The notes beneath the pieces are model-generated. The model was not told where the DNA came from. It did no database searches and worked only from the letters and a program-made list of their open reading frames with translations. Made by a program: the position numbers and the translations under genes. From Thunnus maccoyii (Eukaryota > Chordata > Actinopteri > Scombriformes > Scombridae), in NCBI RefSeq assembly GCF_910596095.1, contig NC_056552.1:16317111-16381110 (forward strand): 64,000 bases of DNA, read 5' to 3'. Shown here in pieces: positions 49,186-59,204 of this stretch. The first letter of the stretch is position 1; each line of letters begins with the position of its first letter.

Positions 49186-49268
49186 GAAGCAGTTTGCATC
49201 ATCGCAGCAGTACGCTGCTGACAGACAACAACATTCAAGAAACCTCAGTACAACCAGAAGCGTTAAAG

Positions 49269-50532
49269 ATGCCAACCAGTGCTCCCAGTGCAAGAATCAT
49301 GCTTGCAGACGGCAGAGCTGGTGAGTGAATTCCCTTTATAGCCTTCAGTAGATCACAGTATCAGATAATTAAGAAACTACAAAATCATCATTCAGGAGTT
49401 CAAATTGGTTGATTTTGACAGTTTTGTCTGAGCAGATTGTGCTTATTGTTAGTATGAAGGTTTCTTTGATTGAATCTAAAAGAAAGTAAAGTATCCAACA
49501 ACCAGCAGTCATGCTTGTTTTAAATTTACAGGAAAAAAATCCAAAGATGTGGCTTCTCCTACAGGTGAGTTTTGAAAACCATAGAAAATATACTTTCACT
49601 GTTTTAAACTATTAACTTACTAAACTACCATCTATTGCTTGTTATCATCTCAAAATCACTCTCATATACCCACTTTAATGTGACTTTTCTCCTCACTCAG
49701 AAAAGATCCCAGACTACGAACCCAACATCCCTGAACCGACATGCAGAGCTGATCTTCTGAAATGTAAGAACAATTGTCTAGATTGGCTTCTATGATTGTG
49801 CCTTACTTTCCCCCCTCGTCTTTTAATCCTGCAGTTTCTGCGTGTCATAACTTGTAAATTTCCCCTCATCCAACAGACTGGATCAACCTTTCCCTGGATG
49901 AAAAGACAGCCAATAAGATGCTATGGATCACAGATAGCGGATCCAAGGTGTCACGCATGACTGATGATGTCACGTGTCCTGTCCTGGATAGACCAGAGAG
50001 ATATGAGCATGTTCCTCAGGTATGTTTTTGAACTGTAATCACAAGTCTAGATGTTACCATACATTTCTAATGCTCAGCTGATAGTATCCCTTCACACTTT
50101 AAGGTGCTTTGCAAAGAAGGCATTTTGGGCTTCCGAGCTTACTGGGAAATAAAATATTCAGGATGGGTGGTCGTCGGAGTCACCAATGAAGGGGCAGGAA
50201 GAAGGGGAAGCGACGGACCCTGCGGGCTGGGAGAAAATGAACAGTCCTGGGCTCTTGGTTGGGGTGGATCCCACTACCAGCTGTGGTTCAATGGTATTAA
50301 CACTGAAATCCGGGATATTCCTCAATACACCACCATTGGAGTGTATCTTGACCATCCAGCTGGTGTCATCAATTTTTATGCAATTGAAGAAGTGAAGGAG
50401 GAAGAGGAGGGCGAATACATGAAGAAGATCCGACTGCTTCAGCAATTTAAGAGCTCCTTCGAGGAGAAAATGATGCCGGGTTTCTGGGTGGGACAGAAGT
50501 CATCATGCGTGTTACTTACGCAAGAGGAGTAA
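49269..50532 (+). CDS. Stand-alone PRY/SPRY (B30.2) protein, copy C, 239 aa
   Basis: Five exons, plus strand: 49269-49320 ([20 protein letters not shown]), 49532-49564, 49701-49763, 49877-50019, 50104-50532 (stop TAA); 720 nt, phases 1,1,1,0. It is the most compact copy, with introns of 84-211 bp. Residues 1-49 form the leader (linker [10 protein letters not shown], then [19 protein letters not shown]); PRY 50-97 ([35 protein letters not shown]); SPRY 98-239 ([60 protein letters not shown]). The usual PRY LDP motif is LDE here. The loop after FYAIEE is strongly acidic ([10 protein letters not shown]). No RING, B-box, coiled coil or membrane segment. Lies head-to-head with copy B, 2.5 kb apart. 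Function unknown; an interaction role is the only safe inference. Confidence 0.9.
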
Positions 50533-50859
50533 AGAATGTTCATTTTCCATTTCAATTATTCTTACATTTCCATTTGAATGTCATGTACGATACAAATATT
50601 TGAGGATAAATCAAGAGAAAAATGACATAGTACTTTTACGCAAAAACTATGTATATAGAAACAGATATTTATCAAGAAGCAGCTATTTGTGTAAGTGTGT
50701 AGGCATAACATGTGTTCATTGTGTCAAAATGTCAAATACTGTTTAGTGGTGTGATATATAAATATATATTTTTGTAGTATTGTGTATATTATAGTGCCAT
50801 ATTGTAGGTATATTCTGCACTTTTCATATCAAAAACATGATTTTATGTGACTTCATTAA

Positions 50860-50865
50860 AATAAA
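50860..50865 (+). terminator. Polyadenylation signal AATAAA, PRY/SPRY copy C
   Basis: AATAAA 328 bases after the stop codon of copy C; another stands near 51008. Motif and position only. Confidence 0.45.
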
Positions 50866-50869
50866 ATAC

Positions 50870-52873
50870 ATATTGAAGTTTTACTCCCCTGCACTGAATA
50901 CTATGAGTTCAAAAAGATTTGAAGACGTTGAACAGAAGTTAATACTTAAGTCACACAAGATGTCAACTGTCTTGCATTGTTCTCTTTAACAGTAAAGTTG
51001 ATAAAGTAATAAAGGATATAAGATTAAATGTATCATTGTTATATCATTTTGAGTCCGTGCGCTGTACCATTCATTTCTAACTACTTCTGTTGTATACATT
51101 AATAATTTCAAAATTAAAACTGATTTTATTTGCACGCCTGTCAGAACCTAACTGTAATCAGTTTTATTCATATTTCACTTTTGTATACAGATAAATATGC
51201 ATGCAAATCAGCACATGCACCTTGAAATTCAGGGTACTTCAACATCTGTAAACTTTCAACAGTGCTGAGAGAATTGGGAACTGCAGTTGCAACATCCCAA
51301 ATATATCAAAAACCCATCACACTGAGAGTCTTAAATATTAGATCTGGCCTTTAGGAAGCTACAGTATTTAAGAAAAGAGGAGATGTTTGCTTTAAAAGAA
51401 GCAGAAAGAGCTTCCTATTGATCAACAGTCAGTCTAGTTCTCATGCTAAATATATTTAAATGAGGACAAACAAACCTTTTTTTGCCGAGCTGCATTGCTT
51501 TGTGTTATCCCCAGGTGATAAGTCATGATGTATAAATATGAGCTTACAGCATAGGAACATTAATCCATCAATGTCAAGTGAAGCATTCACACTCAACCAT
51601 ACCTTCAGCTGCTCTGGATCTTTCATTCCTCACCTTGCCCTGTTAACACTGAGCAAGGGAGCCAGAGGATTAAGCTGGTGACATGAAAGCAGATCCTGGG
51701 AAGCAATAAACAGGATTGCATGTGAGCACACCAATGGGGCCAATAAGGGAGCACGGGTGGAGGAGAGGAGTTGAAGAAATATAGGCCAGCAGATTCATGA
51801 CTAAACTCAGTGCTAACTTTATAACTTAATAACTTAATTACAAAGACTGACACTGAGTAAGTTTCTCTTAATATCAGATTGCTGAGAAAGATCAGTTGGC
51901 ACAAAGCTTAAAGATTCAGTTGAGGTGAGGAGACAGAAGTAATAAGAGTAAATAATAATTGCAATATGCATACAAGAATATATATATTTTCCAGTAAATT
52001 TGTTATTCAACACAACTGGGCAACACACTGGATGAGCAGGTAAGCTGTCTTAGTCAAAAGCACTTCCACAGGACACAAGACTGTAGATGTTACAACGTGT
52101 CATGATGGCAACCATCGTGAAGTTAAACTTGGTGCATTCTGCAGCAATTACATACATTAATATAATCAAATGCACATTAAAAGTAATTAAGAGTAGCAAA
52201 CATGCAGTGCATACATTTGGACACACAACACAAAGAAGATTGAAGAAGACAGTTAACTGTCCAGACAAATTATTTTTATTTTCATCCTTGTACTCAAGTA
52301 CAATTTCTGTGCTGTATGTCTTTTCAAAAATCATACTAGTGTTTATGATGTTTTATCACATCTTTTGAGCGTTTAGAAAAAAAAATGTAACCGATTGGAA
52401 GGTTCAGTTTAAGCATAAGCTTTAAAACATTTTCATATTTTACAAAACAGAGAAAATAGTAGAAAATAATATTTTTCCCAATACCATGATTCATAATGTG
52501 ACTTCCTTAAAAAAATGTCATCTATTTACTTATTGCTGGTTGCAGGACTGAGATTGCAAGTTGAGAGCCACTTCTCCAACAGTGTTTTCTGAGCTCATCC
52601 TCTGAGTGAGAAAACTTTGCTTTTGTCTCCCCTCAGTGACTGTCATCAGTATGACAATGTTTTCCCTCTGGCAGCAAACCTGGAACCCCTAAAAACTGAG
52701 TTTCCTCTCTGGAACAAAGACAAACCAGGACTCATTTTAATAAAAAAAATTTAATAATCTTCTTTGACACATAACAGATGCTTCTTATTTTGATGATGTG
52801 TCCATGGCTTCCCAAGTTTCAACTGACTTTACTGAGTTAAACAGTGCCCCTCTGTATTGTAATGGCTGTTTGT
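50870..52873. other. Intergenic, no gene seen
   Basis: Follows copy C. AT-rich, with stops in all frames at short intervals; frames at 51.6-52.4 kb lack any recognisable motif. Confidence 0.4.
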
Positions 52874-52877
52874 GTGG

Positions 52878-53265
52878 TGTTACGATCCCTCCCTTTCTGC
52901 CTGTAGTGGTTTGATTGGCCACCTCCAACAGGAGCTGGCAGTCAGGGTGGGTTGTTAAGATAATGCAGTGACACCTGGGTAGGCCCCACCAAAGCTATAA
53001 ATACCGGTCTGATCTCATTGTCTTGCTCTCTCTCGCTCCCCCTTCCCATCTCTCCTGCTTTTGGCAATTTTTTTCCTGCATCCAACAGTAGCATACACAC
53101 CTCACTCATCCACACATTCTATTCACCACTGATGCAGTTACTCTCCACACCTCATGTCTTTTTGTAAATAGTCATGCTGTTTTATTTTCTAATAAAACAA
53201 CCATTTGGCACTTTAACTTGACTTGTCTCCCTTCTTTGTCACATGCATTGAGCCGGTTTCTGACA
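52878..53265 (+). repeat. 5' LTR of the gypsy element
   Basis: Direct repeat of 54348-54699; holds CTATAAATACC near 52995 and AATAAAAC near 53193, the expected promoter and polyadenylation signals of an LTR. Slightly longer than its partner, chiefly near the 3' end (GAGCCGG stretch). Confidence 0.85.
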
Positions 53266-53267
53266 AG

Positions 53268-53285
53268 TGGGGGCTGGTCTGACCA
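53268..53285 (+). other. Primer-binding site, tRNA-Pro-like
   Basis: TGGGGGCTGGTC begins two bases after the 5' LTR. The first eight bases fit the 3' end of tRNA-Pro as used by many vertebrate LTR elements; later bases have drifted. Confidence 0.6.
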
Positions 53286-53704
53286 ATACTAGGAGTAAAT
53301 TAGCTTGAGCGTTATTTAGCCTGTACTGGTAAATTGACTAGGCTGGTGTGTCGCTACCTCCTGTGGCAGACATGATGGCTACCTTTTTGATTTGTCTGGT
53401 AGGAGTGTGTAGACTGATTCATTGTTTGGACATAACCGTAAGTGGGGCTGTTTTTTGGTTATTCACCAACCATTTTGGGAGGGTAAATGTCAGGTTGCTG
53501 TTAGTGCCAGCTAGGTTGTAGGTTTGGTATTTGCTCTCCTTTTTGTTTTGTAAGTTGTGTACTTGATTGGACTTGACTGGGGCTTTGTGGTGGGCCCTAC
53601 CTGGGTATTTTGTTGTCCGTCTGAGCAAGAGTACCTCTTCCCCTGTTAGGCTTAGTGGTGGGTCCCCCTATGGGACTCATAGTGTCTACTTTAGGTTGGT
53701 CTGA

Positions 53705-54255
53705 GTGCACTTGACAATCAATCTCACCAAATGTGAGTTTGCCACTGTGACCTACTATGGGAAGGTGATGGGTCAAGGCCAAGTTCGCCCAGGGCAGGCC
53801 AAAGTTATGGCTGCGCAACAGTTCCCTCCACCCACAACCAAGAAAGAGCTGATGTGTTTCCTAGGAATGGTATGCTACTACCGCAGTTTTTGTAAGATCT
53901 TGTCATCTGTGGTTGCACCGACTGACCTGCTAAGAGCCAAAGCCAAGTATATTTGGTATCCACATTGTCAGGATGCATTTCAGTGTAAAAGCATTGCTGT
54001 GTTCAGCTACAATGTTGGCAGCACCATGATTAGATCAGCCCTTTAAACTTCACATAGATGCCAGCTATGTGGGTGCTGGTGCTGTTGCAGGATAATGCAG
54101 AGGGGGTAGACTGCCCTGTGAGTTTCTTCTCCTGAAAATTTAACAGGCACCAGTACAATTGCTCAGTAATCGAAAAGGAGGCCTTGGCGCTTGTTTGGGA
54201 TCTGCAGCATTTCAATGTCTGTTGGCTCTGGGGTATCTTCACTGATTGTCCTCAC
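53705..54255 (+). pseudogene. Gypsy pol remnant: end of reverse transcriptase and start of RNase H
   Basis: The first part (about 53705-54020) reads NLTKCEFATVTYYGKVMGQG, then TTKKELMCFLGMVCYYRSF and APTDLLRAKAKYIW, the connection region between Ty3/gypsy reverse transcriptase and RNase H. After a frame break, 54050-54255 holds RNase H-like pieces (DASYVGAGAV, HQYNCSVIEKEALALVWDLQHF) with stops and frame changes. No start codon or complete domain; non-functional. Confidence 0.8.
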
Positions 54256-54347
54256 TGACCACAATCCTGCTTAAATTAAAACGTCGGTGTTAATAACAAT
54301 TGTGTAATACTAGGTTCTCAGCAGAACCCCGTTCTTATGGAGGGGGG

Positions 54348-54699
54348 TGTTACTTTTCTGCCTGCAGTGGTTGTTTGGCCACTTCCTGCAGGAGCTGGCA
54401 GTCAGGGTGGGTTGTTAAGGTAATGCAGTGACACCTGGGTAGGCCCCACCAAGGCTATAAATACCAGTCTGATCTCATTGTCTCTCTCCTCTAGACTCCA
54501 CATCTCCTCTGGTTTTGAGTTTGTTTTGGCTTTTTTTCCTGCATTCAACAGTAGCACACACACCTCACTCATCCACACATTCCATTCACTATTGATGCAA
54601 TTATTCTCCACACCTCGTGCCTTTTGTAAATAGTTATGTTGTTTTTATTTTCCAATAAAATGAACAATTGTCCCCTCTTTGTCACATGCATTTGTGACA
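54348..54699 (+). repeat. 3' LTR of the gypsy element
   Basis: Preceded by the purine tract and starting TGTTACTTTTCTGCCTGCAG; the body copies the 5' LTR closely (GCAGTGACACCTGGGTAGGC block near 54425). Followed directly by GTGG. Confidence 0.85.
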
Positions 54700-54721
54700 G
54701 TGGTCAAAAATGAAATAAATG

Positions 54722-56334
54722 CAGTGCATTCGGAAAGTATTCAGACACCTTCATTTTTTTCACATTGTGTTATGTTGCAGCCTTATGCTAAAATCATTTG
54801 AATTCATTTTTTTCCAGACTCAATACCCCATAACGACAAAGTGAAAACAGGATTTTATACATTTTTGCAAATTTATTAAAAAGGAAAAACTGATATCACA
54901 TTGATATAAGTATTCAGACCCTTTACTCAGTACTTAGTTGAAGCACCTTTGGCAGCGATTACAGCCTTGAGTCTTCTTGGGTATGATGCGACAAGCTTTG
55001 CAAACCCGGATTTGGGGATTTTCTGCCCCACCTGCAAATCTGAGTGGACAGGTCTCTGGAAGTTTCTCCTATCTCTGCAGATCATCTTAAGCTCTGTCAG
55101 GGTGGATGGGGAGGTCAGTGGACAGCCATTTTCAGGTCTCTCCAAAGATGTTTGATTGGGTTCAAGTCAGGGCTCTGGCTGGGCTGCTCAAGGACATTCA
55201 GAGATATCCCTAAACCACTCCTCCATTGTCTTGGCTGTGTGCTTAGGGTCACTGTCCTGTTGGAAGGTCAACCTTTGGCCCAGCCTGAGGTCCTGAGCAC
55301 TCTGGGCCAAGTTTTCATCAAGCTCTGTTCAGCTTTCCCTCAACCCTGACCAGTCCCCCAGTCCCCCACAGAATGATGCTGTCACCACCATGCTTCACTG
55401 TTGGGATCAGATGATGGTATTGGGCAGGTGATGAGCGGTGCCTGGTTTCCTCCGGACATGACACTTAGAATTGCAGCCAAACAGTTCAATCTTGGTTTCA
55501 TCAGATCCGAGAATCTTGTTTCTCACAGTCTGAGAGTCCTTTAGGTGCTTTTATACAAACTTCAAGCAAGTTTTCCTGTGTCTTTCACTGAGAGGAGACT
55601 ACCGTCTGGATACTCTGCCATAAAGCCCAGATTGGTGGAGTGTTGCAGTGATGGCTGTCCTTCTGGAAGTTTCTCCCATCTCCACACAGGATCTCTGGAG
55701 CTGAGCCAGAGTGACCATCGGGTTCTTGGTCACTCTGGCTTACCAATGCCCTTCTCCCCCAATTGCTCAGCTTGGCCAGGTGGCCAGCACTGGGGAGAGC
55801 CCTGGTTGTTCCAAACTTCTTCCATTTAAGAATTATGGAGGCCACTGGGAACCTTCAATGCAGCAGAATTTTTTGTAGCCTCCCTCAGATCTGTGCCTTG
55901 ACACAATCCTGTCTATGAGCTCTGCAGGAAGTTCTTTTGACCTCATGGCTTGATTTTTGTTCTGATATGCATTGTCAGCTGTGAGACTCTATATAGACAG
56001 GTGTGTTCCTTTCCAAATCATGCCCAAAAACTTGAATTTATGACAGGTGGAATCCAATCAAGGTGTAGAAACATCTCAAAGATGATCCAGAGGAAAGGCA
56101 CTTGAGCTAAACTTCAAGTGTCATAGCAAAGGGTCTGGATACTTATTTCAATGTAATATTTCAGTTTTTTCTTTTCAATTAATTTGCAAAAAATTCTAAA
56201 ATTGTTTTTGCTTTGTCATTATGGGGTATTGAGTGTAGATTGATGAGGGAAAAAATGAATTTAAATGATTTTAGCATAAGGCTGCAACATAAAAATCTGT
56301 GAAAAAGGGGTCTGAATACTTCCTGAATGCACTT
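54722..56334 (-). mobile_element. Tc1/mariner transposon, inactive full-length copy
   Basis: Ends are inverted repeats: the left begins CAGTGCATTCGGAAAGTATT and the right end carries TCTGAATACTTCCTGAATGC, its complement with few changes. Second inverted copies of the AGTATTCAGACCC / GGGTCTGGATACTT type occur inside at about 54908 and 56130, typical of fish Tc1 elements with paired transposase sites. Length about 1.6 kb is full size. A TA follows the right end; the left TA has changed. Confidence 0.9.
54927..55946 (-). pseudogene. Tc1 transposase pseudogene
   Basis: Reading on the minus strand from an ATG at 55946 (MRSKELPAELIDRIVSRHRS) to the typical end AAKGASTKY at 54927 covers 1,020 bases, the normal length for a 340-residue Tc1 transposase. 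The N-terminal helix-turn-helix piece (IILKWKKFGTTRALP) and the C-terminal piece ([19 protein letters not shown]) are in different frames, with frameshifts and stops between, so the gene is dead. Confidence 0.85.
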
Positions 56335-56468
56335 TATCTGGTCACTGTTATTCATCTACAAATCTAAGAGTGGACAGGTCTCTGGAAAAAGAAACTCTGG
56401 AGTGAAGCCTATCACACTCTGGCCACAATAAATAATTGAAAGTTAGCTACATCATTTAGATGAGCTGA

Positions 56469-56528
<60 letters not shown>

Positions 56529-58219
56529 ATGTTTACTGTGTTTTTGTGAGAGTAGTCAGTTATGTAGCAGTGGTGGAGTGATGAGATGAGTTCTGTGTGC
56601 TAACAGAATAAGTATGCAACAAGCGCAGTGGGACATTATGATATGATATATTATGTGTCCGCATGTTTTCTGTGTGTATGCAACTTCTCGCTTGGCCCTC
56701 GTAGTTGTTGATGTTACGGAGGTCATATTTTGCACTGTGAGATGTTTGCCTGCACACTGAAGCTGTTGTGTTGTTGCTGCTGTAAACAGAGTTGCAGGGA
56801 CAGAGTATAACCAGGCTTTGAATAATTTGGAATGTCTCCAGTTATCAATTATTGGTTGTTTAGTCACCTGTTGTGTGCAATTTGTAAATGAACCTGTGCA
56901 GAAAATCTGCTAATTGTTTGTGAAAATGTATTCGTTCTTGTTTTGTTTTTATGATGTGCTGTATAATCAGTGATTAGCTTCATTATGTAACTAGAATACT
57001 ATAGCCCGTGCAAGGTATTTCTGTATTCCAAGCATATGGATGAGAATGTGTAAGTCATGTATGTGATACATGCATCAATACTTTTTGATGTGAAGATAAA
57101 CTTTTATTTAAGTGAATGGTTTTAGAATTCAACCTTTTCAGTATTGAGGTACTGATGTGTTCATGTATCAGAGTCCATTAAATACTTGTAGTACTTTTGT
57201 ATGCTAAAAAGATACATAAGAAATATGTGTAAGTTTGTGATACTATATGTGCATTATTTCTTTTTGATGAGAACATAAACCGATTGTCTAAAGTATTCTT
57301 TGAATGTTGTGTGGTCATGCCACAATGGAAAAGCACAAATCTGAATTTGGTGACTTTGTTGTTAAATTGGCACATTATTTCTTTAGATGAGCTGTCTGAC
57401 TTGGCTTCTGAACCTCTGAACACATCTAAAATTAGTGTTATAGTTTTAGAATTGGAAAGTGTTGCCAAGGAAATTTACATAATGTGCTATTGAAGTGAAA
57501 CTTTGTCTGTTCTTGTGTGGGTTGTAGTGTAAACTAAATCCTCCTGTAGATCAACAAACTGTCACTAATAATTATGTGAATATATATATAACCATTTTTG
57601 TCTGATATTTAGTATATTTGTGTTTGCATTTTCCCCAAGTTAAATGGAACTTAATAATGCTATATTTCCACAAGATGGTGCCATGGCATCATATATTAGG
57701 TAAGGATGACTTGGGGACTGCAGTAACTTTGCTTGCTTATTTCAACCTTGAATTATGTGTGAATAATGGAATTGATTGTAGTATTTTCTTTGATATTAGA
57801 ATATATGGCACATCAGAACAAAATTGATCACAATTACACTTCTTTAAAACTTTTATTTTTTCTCATCTTAAAAAAATATACAAATAATTGTCTTTATTGA
57901 AATCTTGATGCACAGGCTTGACAAAAAATGGTAAGTTAATTGAAAACTGGAATTACATTTAAATGAAGATAAAAAATTGAGTGCTATTTTAAATCTTTAT
58001 AACACTCACATGCTCCAGATGACTGACTGACTGGTCTGATGTTGTAAAGATATCTGTATAAATTATAAACACAAAAGTGCAATTAGAAAATCTTAAATTA
58101 ATGAGGTGGAATTTCTCTCTAAAGCATTTAAGTGACACCACACAATAAAACAAAAAATAAAACCAGACTTGAAGCACAGAAAAAAAACATTATAAAAGCA
58201 ATAGACATTAATATACAAA
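56335..58219. other. Intergenic, AT-rich, no gene seen
   Basis: Holds the (ATT)n array at 56469-56527 and otherwise unremarkable AT-rich sequence. Confidence 0.4.
56469..56527. repeat. (ATT)n microsatellite
   Basis: About 19 uninterrupted ATT units just beyond the Tc1 element. Confidence 0.95.
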
Positions 58220-58950
58220 TCAACCTGATATACCTATATTGCTCACCAGACAGTGAAATAATTGGTCGGTCTTTAATGCAAAGTGACAAGCTGTTGCAGT
58301 GGATGGACAAACACTGCTGCTAAATTTTATATTTAAATTAAGCCTTCTAATTGCAGAAGGAATAATTGATACTGGTCCTTCAGCCCTGAAGCTTATCCAG
58401 AGAGTATAATTTCCTCCGTAAGTCAAAAAGACTTTCAACACATGACCCTTACAGATTTCAGTTATTTGTGTGTGACTCAGAGCAGTAATCATACTTGGGT
58501 TGCTCACAAAGCTCCCTACGACAAGTGCAATATGCACAGCTAAGGCAATAAAATCTGGTAAAACAAGGTCAAAATTTTAGCAGATGTTAAAAGATTTTAT
58601 TTTCTGTTGGGAAAGCAGAAACTACTACACTGTGACTGTCTCTGAAGTTTTAGCAAAAGTCCCCACATATTTATAGTTGCCCTCCAATTCAATTCCCTTA
58701 TCAGACTGTAGAGTGGATTTGGAAGCAGGCTGTAAAATTTATTGCACAATGACACAAAGTCACAAAAACCATGGCCAAGTCTCCTTCTGGAAGAGAATAT
58801 GAAAATTCAAGATCATCTGCAAACTTGATAAAATGTCTGTCTTAATATTGGCTACAGCAGCCATGAATATGGATGGTAAAGGAGTGGGGAATTATATACA
58901 ACCCAGCAGAGAGCAGATGAAAAGAGTGACCCAGAGCTCCAACATCTGTC
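58220..58950 (-). pseudogene. Decayed non-LTR (LINE-like) reverse transcriptase remnant, antisense
   Basis: On the minus strand, 58840-58780 reads HFIKFADDLEFSYS, fitting the catalytic FADD/YADD motif of LINE reverse transcriptases, and near 58330-58390 FRAEGPVSIIPSAIRRLN resembles the end of many fish LINE open frames. Stops and frame changes separate them. Only short matches support this. Confidence 0.4.
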
Positions 58951-59204
58951 ACTTAAAACATCCACAAAACAGCCTACAGTGTCTTGATCAAACTCAAAAA
59001 AATGTGAAAGGAAAGATTTATGGTAAGAAAGTGAAGAACTTAACAAGACTAATGAGAAGCAATGTAAGTGAAGCATCACCAAGATCCCAATGCAGTATGT
59101 GTACTGTATATTTGCCACCTTCTCCTTTTCCTTTCCTTCTCTAATGGTTGTGTCCCTGATTATTTTAAAACTGCTTCCAACTGTCTGCACCCACTGTCGG
59201 GGAA

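Larger units (their letters stand above)
52878..54699 (+). mobile_element. Ty3/gypsy LTR retrotransposon, internally deleted
   Basis: Two direct repeats bound the element: 5' LTR 52878-53265 (388 bp) and 3' LTR 54348-54699 (352 bp), both starting TGTTAC and ending TGACA. GTGG flanks both outer ends (52874-52877 and 54700-54703) and looks like a 4-bp target duplication. Two bases inside the 5' LTR is a primer-binding site beginning TGGGGGCTGG, close to a tRNA-Pro site; a purine tract (GGAGGGGGG) precedes the 3' LTR. Each LTR has its own TATAAATA and AATAAA. Only about 1.08 kb of internal DNA remains, so gag, protease and most of pol are gone. Confidence 0.88.

Noticed and set aside
38655-50532. 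Stonefish-type toxin genes
   Set aside because: The B30.2 part resembles the tail of SNTX-type proteins, but no pore-forming or other SNTX domain is in the frames, and the proteins have only about 235 residues.
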